From NCBI GenBank assembly GCA_026770585.1, contig MU646398.1, forward strand, positions 86,606 through 96,605: DNA of 10,000 nt. The letters run 5' to 3'. Positions within the stretch are counted from its first letter, which is position 1. Every line of letters begins with the position of its first letter. This DNA is from Baffinella frigidus (taxonomy: Eukaryota; Cryptophyceae; Cryptomonadales; Baffinellaceae). The notes beneath the pieces are model-generated. The model was not told where the DNA came from, searched no databases, and saw only the letters and a program-made list of their open reading frames with translations. A program made the translations under genes and the position numbers. Positions 1 to 9,200 of this stretch are shown one piece after another.

Positions 1-592
<592 letters not shown>

Positions 593-595
593 CAG

Positions 596-640
596 ATGGG
601 GGCGCTGCCAGCGCTCGTCGAGACGCGAAACGTGATCGAC
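596..640 (+). pseudogene. Exon 1 copy, 5' part only (1a)
   Basis: Following GGCAG, this reads MGALPALVETRNVID, against MGALTALVEKRNVIV in exon 1. The match ends just before APTGSGKT, so the copy has no Walker A and no donor. The acceptor context GGGGGCAG|ATGGGGGCGCT is preserved, so it could act as a decoy 3' splice site. Base changes relative to the intact exon show that it is not a recent copy. Confidence 0.8.
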
Positions 641-833
641 TCCCTCTCCTCATGGAGAGGGGATGAGACACACATAACGCAACGTTTCGGGGAGAATTGC
701 TCCGTGCGGGGAGCTCCGATCCCTCCGACCTTATTACTGCTGTATCCGGGGTAGTCACCTCCCCAGAGTCATATATCACCGAGTATACGACGTATACGAA
801 GAAAAGTGTGCTGACCGAGGGCGCCGGGGACAG

Positions 834-917
834 ATGGGGGCGCTCACTGCTCTCGTTGAGAAGCGGAACGTGATCGTCTCTGCCCCGACCGGCTCTGGAA
901 AGACCGTGTGCGGCGAG
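834..917 (+). CDS. Exon 1: Walker A exon of the helicase
   Basis: 84 nt, 28 codons, phase 0 at both ends. It reads MGALTALVEKRN, then VIVSAPTGSGKTVCGE. The Lys of GSGKT (codon at 900) is the residue that holds the ATP phosphates, followed by Thr that coordinates Mg. Acceptor ACAG at 830-833; donor GTCCGC at 918. MGALTAL is the usual amphipathic stretch after the Q-motif phenylalanine/glutamine region, so at least one coding exon lies upstream. The Met is internal, not a start. A frame-open reading continues a few codons into the intron. Confidence 0.88.
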
Positions 918-3205
918 GTCCGCCCCTTCCACACTGTAGGTTTCGCAGATCGGTCCATTTATGTTGGTGGTGCTATTTAAGAAGTGGTCGGTACAAAGAC
1001 ATCTTATTATCTTCACCAGATTTCTGGTCGAAATGTCGAGGTCAGCCCCTGGCAGGCCTTCCTACACGAGAGGCTACGGCTGACCTGGGAGCACACGCGT
1101 CTTTGTAAAATTTGTACCCCGGATCAGCCACGTTTTGAGGAAACATCAGAAATGCCCCGCGAAATTGACTTGTGGGCAAAGTTGAAAATGACGTCTGGCC
1201 AAAGCCGAACTCGGCTTTAGCCTGGGCTGACCACACATCCCAAGTTTTTTTGCGTGGCCCAGTGCACCCAATCTGGATTTGGCTTTTGAGCGAGCGATTT
1301 TCCACCTGCGGCGTTCCGAGTTCGGAAGGAATGGCTAAAACGCCCGCCTGAAATCTCCACACGCCACCTCCTGGTTTGGTGCGCCTGGGTATACGTTGAG
1401 GACGAATGGACGGGGCGGATCATGCGTTTACGTTGACACGCTGATGCCATAATATACGTATATACGGTGGTTGACGAACGGACGGGGGGTATATCAGGCG
1501 GCAGTATACCTCAGGTCAGCGCTCGGGAAGCGGGTGCTGTACACCACGCCGCTCAAGCCATATATATATACGTTGATATGTTGATGACACATGGTCGGGT
1601 TGGTACGAAAAAATACCTCAGATTTTTCAAGAGTGTGTCCAATTTCATGTGAGGTATATACGTTGATACGTCGATGACATACACATATATATACATATAT
1701 ATATATACATATATATACATATATATATATATTATATACATATATATATATACGTTGATGCGTCAATGACACACACATATATATATATATATGTATACAT
1801 CTCAGATTTATCAAGAGTTGTACGGGGTTGGGCAGGCGGCGGTATACCTCGGATCGGCGCTTGGGAAGCGGGTGCTGTACACCACGCCGCTCAAGGCTCT
1901 CTCCAACCAGAAGTACAACGACTTCTGCGCCCAGTTCGGTGCTGAGCGGGTGAGCCTAAACCCCGAAACACTAATCCTTGAAACCCGAGAGGAGCCTCGC
2001 ACGAGCCTACGCACGACTTAACCGCCCTGGCAGCACACACGTCTTTCTACGATTTGTACCGCAAATCAGTGACTTTTGGAGAATAGTCGAGAAATCCTCC
2101 CCGGGATTGACTTTTAGACAAAGCGCAAGGCTCTCTCCAACCAGAAGTACAACGACTTCTGCGCCCAGTTCGGCGCCGAGCGGGTGCGCTCATTTCCGCT
2201 CCAAAGTTGACAAATTTGTACCACGAAGCCAGCAGGTCAACTTAAGAATAGTCCGTCTGCTCCCCACGCAAGAGCCTACGCCCGATTTGACTGACCTGGT
2301 CGCACGCACGTCTTTCTAAGATTTGTACCGCGCATCGGCCACTTTTGGAGAACAATCGAGAAATCCGATGCGAGATTGACTTTTAGACAAAGCTCAAGGC
2401 TCTCTCGAAACAGAGGTATAACGACGTCTGCGCCCAGTTCGGCGCCGAGCGGGTGCGCCTCTTGCCGGAACCCTCAACCCTCAACCATCAACGATCAACC
2501 CGCAACCCCAAACCCCAAACCCCAAACCCCAAACCCCACACCAAAACCCCTAAACCCTAAACCCCAAACCCCAAACCCCAAACCTCACCCCCCAAACCCA
2601 AAACCCCAAACCCTAAACCATCAACAACAACTGCAGGTCGGCCTCCTCACAGGCGAAGTGAGCATCAACCCTAAATCCTAAACCCTAAAACCTTCACCCT
2701 TCACCCTTCACCAATCACCAATCACCAATCACCAATCACCAATCGCCAATCACCAATCACCAATCACCAATCACCAATCCCCAATCCCCAATCCTCAATC
2801 CCCAATCACCAATCACCCCAAACCCTAATCCCTCAACAGGTGGGGTTGCTCACGGGTGACGTGAGCATCAACCGGGAAGCCGCTTCGATCCTCGTCGTCA
2901 CCACCGAGGTTCTATCTCCGCCTCAATCTATGTGGGCTCGCCAATTTGGTGATCCCGGGCTCTTCTCCGCTCCAAAGTTGACGGATCTGCACCGTGGACC
3001 CAGCGTGTCAACTTGAGAGTTGTCGTGCAACCCGAGTGAGGCGTGAGCATCAACTGGGAGGCCGCTTCAATCCTCGTCGTCGCCACCGAGGTTGCCCCCT
3101 CTACTTTCTAGTTTGCGTTTTTCTGTTGTCCCGCTCAGCTGTACTGCCTGAATTCAGCATCTCGCTCTCTCTTTCTCTCGCTCTCGCTCTCGCGCGCGCT
3201 CTCTC

Positions 3206-3237
<32 letters not shown>

Positions 3238-6200
3238 GCTCTCTCTCTCTCGTGTCCGGCAGGTGTACTCCCAGCTGTCCTAGTTTGAGATGTGTGACAC
3301 TTGAGATGTGTGACACTTGAGGTGTGTGGCACGTGGGGCGTGTGACACTTGAGGTGTGTGTGACGCTGGTTTGGATGATGGCAGGTGTACCGGAACATGC
3401 TGTATGACATCGACAGAGGCTCTGTCGCGGATGTCCACGCGGTCTCCCCCCACCCCTCCCTGACTCCCTGAGAGATCCTGCCCAGAAAGACAACAGCTGA
3501 ATCAAACTCACCAGACCGGACACAGCTGAGAGAAACTGACCGGAAAGAAAACAGCCGAGAAAAACTGTCGCTGACGTCCACGCGGTCTGTCCAACCCCTC
3601 CCAGGATCTCTCAGGGAGGGGCAGGATCTCTCGCCGAGAGAAAAGGGAACATAACCTGGCAAGAGTTACTGGCCAGAGACTGACCAGAAAAGCTAGCCAC
3701 TGGAAGAGAAAAGCTGAAAACAGACGCGCGCCCCCCCCTCCCCCTCCCTGTGAGAACCTGCCGAGCGAAACTGACCACGTGACTCCCCACGTGACTTCCC
3801 ACTGACCACGTGACTCCGGGGGAGTCCCCCCCCCCGCTCCTGAGAGAACTTGCCCGGCGAAACTGGTCAAAACCTGACCAGCAAAGCTGGCCACTGGAAG
3901 AGAAAAGCTGGCCACTGACTGCGTGCGCGCGCCCCCCCCCTGGAATTTGCCATCTTAGTCTCGACAGAGCTCTAACATGACACGAATCCCACCCTTAAGA
4001 TAGCAAAAAAGAGAGTCAAATCAAACCATTTCCCGTATGAGATCGTTGAATTAAAAAATATTGCCGTGTGGGATGGGCAGGTTGTGCTGGATGAGTTCCA
4101 GAACATGAATGACCGGGATCGCGGGACGGTGTGGGAGGAGACCGTCATCCACACGCCCCGCGCGCGCGATACGAGTTTCCCTGATTTTGCGTGTTATCTC
4201 ACGGGTGGAATTCGCTATCTTAGCCTCGACATAGCTCTAACATAACACCAAAACCACCCTTAAGATAGCGAAAAGGATAGTTAAATTTATTTTCCCCCCG
4301 TATGAGACCGTTGAAATTAAATTCGTTTCCATATGGGATGGGCAGGTTGTGCTGGATGAGTTCCACTATATGAACGACCGGGACCGCGGGACGGTGTGGG
4401 AGGAGAGCGTGATCCACACCCCGCGCGACACGCTCATCATCGCGCTGTCCGCCACCATGCGCAACTGCAAGGTCTCTCTCCGCCCTCTTGTCTATTTCGG
4501 CGCACCGATTCGGAGAGCCCGGGCGCTTTTCCGCGCCGCAGGTGCCGGGGTTGTACCGTACCGCAGACTCAGCGTGTCAACTTGAGAATAGTCGGGTAAC
4601 GCGACTGTTGTGACTGGGACCGCGGGACGGTGTGGGAGGAGAGCGTGATTCGTACGCCCAGGGACACGCTCATCGTCGCGCGCTCCGCCACCATGCGCAA
4701 CTGCAAGGTGCGATCATTGGGGTGTAGGGATTGGGGTTCAGGGTTTAGGGTTCAGCGCGCAAACGGCAGGGACCCATCCCGCACCTTGCACCTTGCACCC
4801 CAAACCACAAACCACAAACCCCGAACACCCAAACCCCAACCCTAAACCCTAAACACCAAACCCTACCCCAGGATATCCGCGACTGGTTCGAGGCGGTGCA
4901 AGGCCCGACGGATCTCATCACCTCCGACTTCCGCCCTGTGCCTCTTCTCTTTAAGTACGCGGATCGCACAGGTACACCCACCCCCCCTCCACACAGCGCA
5001 CCACGAAGGATTTTTGTGAACAACCCATGCGTGAAACATCCTAGGACCCTATCGTGGTAGGCCATCCGGGCATAGGGTCGTTCCTCAGGATATCCCAACC
5101 GATTCGTGCAAGGCCCGACGGACCTCATCACCTCCGACTTCCGCCCGGTCCCTCTCTTGTTCAAGTACGTGGACCGTACAGGTTGAAAAGCCGCCGCCCT
5201 CCCCCCGCTGCCACGCCAGAGCCCAGGAGGGGGTTATTTTTTTTAGAATCTGACAGGGTAGGACTTTGACTTTTGAAAATCACTGCCTTCAGGGGAAATT
5301 GACTTTTGGCAACCCCTCCGAAGATTCTGGCGTGGTGTGTCTGTTGATCGACGAGAGGGAAAACGCCGGTTGCTGGCCCCATATCACGACCGCTGAAAGT
5401 TGAGCCACGAAGTTCCAACGCTCTGGTACGAAACGGGTTTAAAATGCCGTGCCCCACGCGGCTTCTGGCACGCATCTTGGACCTTTTCGATAAGCTTCCG
5501 AACAAGCGCGGGCAGCCCAGCCCCGGCTGAACCGCCTCCCAAATTTCCCAACACGTCGATTATATTATGCGTTCGCAGTACAAACTTAAAACATCCTGGT
5601 ACGAAACGTTGTTGGCAGGTATCGCGAACCTGTTCGACAAGCTTCCGAACAAGCGCGGGCAGCCCCGCCTGAACCGGATGCTGATGCCGGGCGCTCTGGA
5701 GGAGGAGAACAACGGCAGGTGCCCTTAGGCTTGGCTTTATGCTTTACGTTTTATGCTTTATGCTTTATGCTTTATGCTTTATGCTTTATGCTTTTGCTTC
5801 ATGTTTCATGCTTCGTGCTTTATGCTTTATGCTTTATGCTTTATGCTTTATGCTTTATGCTTTATGCGTTATGCTTTACGCTTTATACTTAACGCTTTAC
5901 GCTTTACGCTTTATCTTTTATCCTTTATCCTCTATGCTTTATGCTTTGCACTTTGGGGTTCAGGGTTCGGGGTTCGGGGGTTGGGGGTTGGGGTTGAGCG
6001 TGAACAAGCGGGGACAGCCGCACCTGAACCGAAGGATGATGCCCGGTCGGATTCGCAGCGAGCGATCCGCGCAGACCTCGACACGGTCGGCCTCTCGTAA
6101 CAAACAAACCCTATGGTTTGTGGGAGTCCCTAGCGAAGCAGATGCGTGCAAACCCTATCTAAACGTATTTGTTCCCTATCTACACGTAATAAACACCCTC

Positions 6201-9200
6201 TTACGTGATTCACATCGAGGTGTAGGACAACAATGGCAGGTGGCCTTAGGGTTGGATTTAGGGCTTATGATTTAGGGTGTGGAGTTGAGTGTTTAGGGGT
6301 TTAGGGTTTGGGGATTGGGGGTTGGGGGTTGGGGGTCTGGGGTTCGGGTTCGGGGTTGAGCGACGAATGTGGCGTCTTGCTGCGTGTTGCTCATGGCCAC
6401 TGCGCCGCCTCGCTGCTACTCGTACACTGCATGCCGAGGAAAACGACGGATGCCACCTTGCTGCCCGTAGACGATTTCTGGCGCGAATCGCAGTCGCGGG
6501 TTGCTAGTACGGTTTTCACATCTGCAGGCCACGAACACAATGGAACACTCTTGTAGGCCACGGTAACAATGGAACCCCCTGGTAAATATGTAGGCTACAA
6601 CAACAATGGAACACTGGCAAATGGCGACAGTTCAGTGCCAACACCGTCAGTTTTTGGCATTGTTTTATTGTTTTCGTGTGGCAAACACATGCGAAAACCT
6701 CTCTATCTGAAAGGCGGGCCAGTAATGACGGAGGGGGGGATGTTTAGGGCTGAATCTCTAAACCCTGCACCCTAACCCCTAAACCCCAAACCCTGAACCC
6801 CTAAACACTCAACTCCACACCCTAAATCATAAGCCCTAAATCCAACCCTGAGGTCACCTGCCATTGTTGTCCCTACACCCTAAACCCTAAACCCTGAACC
6901 CCAAACCCTGAACCCTTACCTTTAAACCCTGGACCTTAGACCTAAACCCTAAAACAGGCGGGGTAACGACGACCGAGGCAAGGGAGAAAGAGGCACGTTC
7001 AGCAAGGGGCAAGCGGGGCAAGACCCCACACCCTGAATTTCCCCGGGATTACTTTTTTTTGCCATCGTCATGCTTGAATTTGCTGTCTTAGCCTCAACAC
7101 TGCTTTATCATAGTAAGGGGCAAGCGGGGCAAGAACCCACACCCTAAATGTCCCCGGGATTACGTCTTGTGCCATCGTCATGCTTGAATTTGCTGGCTCA
7201 GCCTCAACGCAGTTTTATCGTTGTGCGAAATCCACTTGTGAGATAGCGAAAAGATGTTTATCAGAGGAAGGCTGTTTCCGTGTGAGATCATCAAGCGGGC
7301 GAGTGATGCCGACCGAGGGAACCCTGACACCCTAAACCCTAAACCCTAAACCCTAAACCCTAAACCCTAAACCCTAAACCCCAAACCCTAAATCCTAAAC
7401 CCCAAACCCTAGACCCTAAACCCTAAACCCTAAACCCTAAACCAGAAACCTTGCACCTTAAACCCCAGACCTTAAACCTAAACCCTAAACCAGTAAATAG
7501 TAAATATGTTTCCATATTTCAAGCGGGCGGGTAACGACGACCGAGGAAACCCCGATACCCTACACCCTCACTCCTCGCCCCTCATCCATAAAGCCTCAAC
7601 CCTAAACCCTAAACCCTAAACCCTGAACCCTGAACCCTAAATCCTTAACCTTGATCCTTAAACCCTAAACTTTAAACCTGACAACCCTAAACCTTACAAC
7701 CCTTAAATTTTGACCTAAACCCTACACCAGGCGGGCGGGTAACTACGACCGAGGGAACACTCAAACCCTTAACCCTAACCCTTGAACCCCTAGACCTTAA
7801 ACCTAAACCCTAAACCTAGCGAGCGAGTAATGACGACCCAAACCTTGGAACTCTAGGCCTTCAACCTGAACCCTACACCAGGCGGGCGGGTAACGGCGAC
7901 CGAGGCGGCAAGGATAGGAGCCTCCGGGTGGCACATTCCACCCCTGCGATAGCAAATGCGAGCCCCAAGATGGCAAATTCGACCCATAAGATGGCACGGA
8001 GAGGAGCCTTCGTGAGGCAAATTCCACCCCGGAGATAGCTTATTCTACCCCTAAGATAGCAAATCCTACCCCTAAAATACCCCTAAGTTGGAAACTTCTA
8101 CCCCTGAGATGGCAAAAAGGTGAATTAACGTAAATCGGTTTCCATATTTCAGGCGGGTGGGTAATGATGACCGAGGCGGCAAGGAGAGGAGCCTGCGCGT
8201 GATGCCGAATGGGAAGCAGCGGGAGGGGGGGAAGGGCCGCACCAACAGGTGCGATGTGGCCCGTGTGCCACACAGACAATTGGATCTGGGGCTCCCCGAT
8301 GTAATTCGTCCTATTCAACCTTCCAGTACAAATTCGTCCTATTCAACCTTCCAGTACAAGCCGCACCAACAGGTTTACCTTCCTGTTCTTTCAGAATCTG
8401 GCGACGAAAATTACTACACAAATGTTTATTACCACTAACAACGAATTGTGTAGTAATTTATTACTATTAAGAACGAATTGTGTAGTAAGTTACAACTATA
8501 GTAATTTATTACTATTCAGAACGAATTGTGTAGTAATTTATTACTATTCAGAACGAATTGTGTAGTCAATTTCGGGGGAGAGCCGCAGCCTTCGGGTAGT
8601 GCCGAGTGGGAAGCAGCGGGAGGGTGGGAAGGGCCGTACCAACAGGTGCGATGTGGCCCTTGTGCCACACAGACAATTGCATCTGGGGCTCCCATATGTG
8701 ATTCCTCCTTTTCAACCTTCCAGTACAAACCTGACCCAACAGGTGCGATGCGGTCCGTCTAGGATAAAGGATGGATCCTAGAGAGGAGCTAGCGCCGGCG
8801 AGCAATCTGAGCATTCTAGTTCACAACACGGTGGGCTTCGAGGGTTTCGGGACCCCTAGATTTAGCGGTAACGTGACCAAATTTACATTGGAAAATCCTT
8901 AAAGTTAAATGCCCACAGGGTAAGTTGACTTTTGATGAAAGGTCCAAAGTCCACTGTGTGGTGAGAGAGGGAACGCCGTTTCGCCGTGTGATATCGTTGC
9001 TGCGATTGGTGTGTGTGGGTTGCTCCCGTGCCACTGAGCATGCGATTTGCTACCGGAAACCTTGAACCCCAGCCCCTCAAACACCAACCTCCAACCCCTA
9101 TCAGTAACCATAATGCCCTGTTACCGGGGGTGGATTGCTGCCCGTGCGGCACCACACCGCATCCAATCCTCAAAACGCTGCGGTGCATATAGCTAAACGC

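Noticed and set aside
1494-1814. Reverse-strand open frame rich in Tyr and Ile
   Set aside because: Translation of a (TA)n/CATA tract.
2637-2669. Exon 3a as the real exon in place of 2840-2908
   Set aside because: It ends in CCTAAA repeats after SIN and cannot supply the VVTTE part; the 2840 copy has both splice sites and full length.
3135-3662. Reverse-strand open frame of 175 codons rich in Arg/Glu and His/Thr
   Set aside because: It is made of the CT tract and the 16-bp repeat and runs antisense through exon 4; no motif is present.
5739-6275. Open frame of 178 codons with a hydrophobic Leu/Tyr/Cys/Phe start
   Set aside because: The first half is only the translation of TTTATGC repeats; the rest runs through a G-rich array and an exon 7 fragment.
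7321-7496. Telomere or chromosome end
   Set aside because: The CCCTAAA runs are short, degenerate, in both orientations, and lie inside an intron between exons 7 and 8.
8408-8567. CRISPR array
   Set aside because: The 32-bp units are contiguous with no unique spacers, and the setting is a eukaryotic intron.
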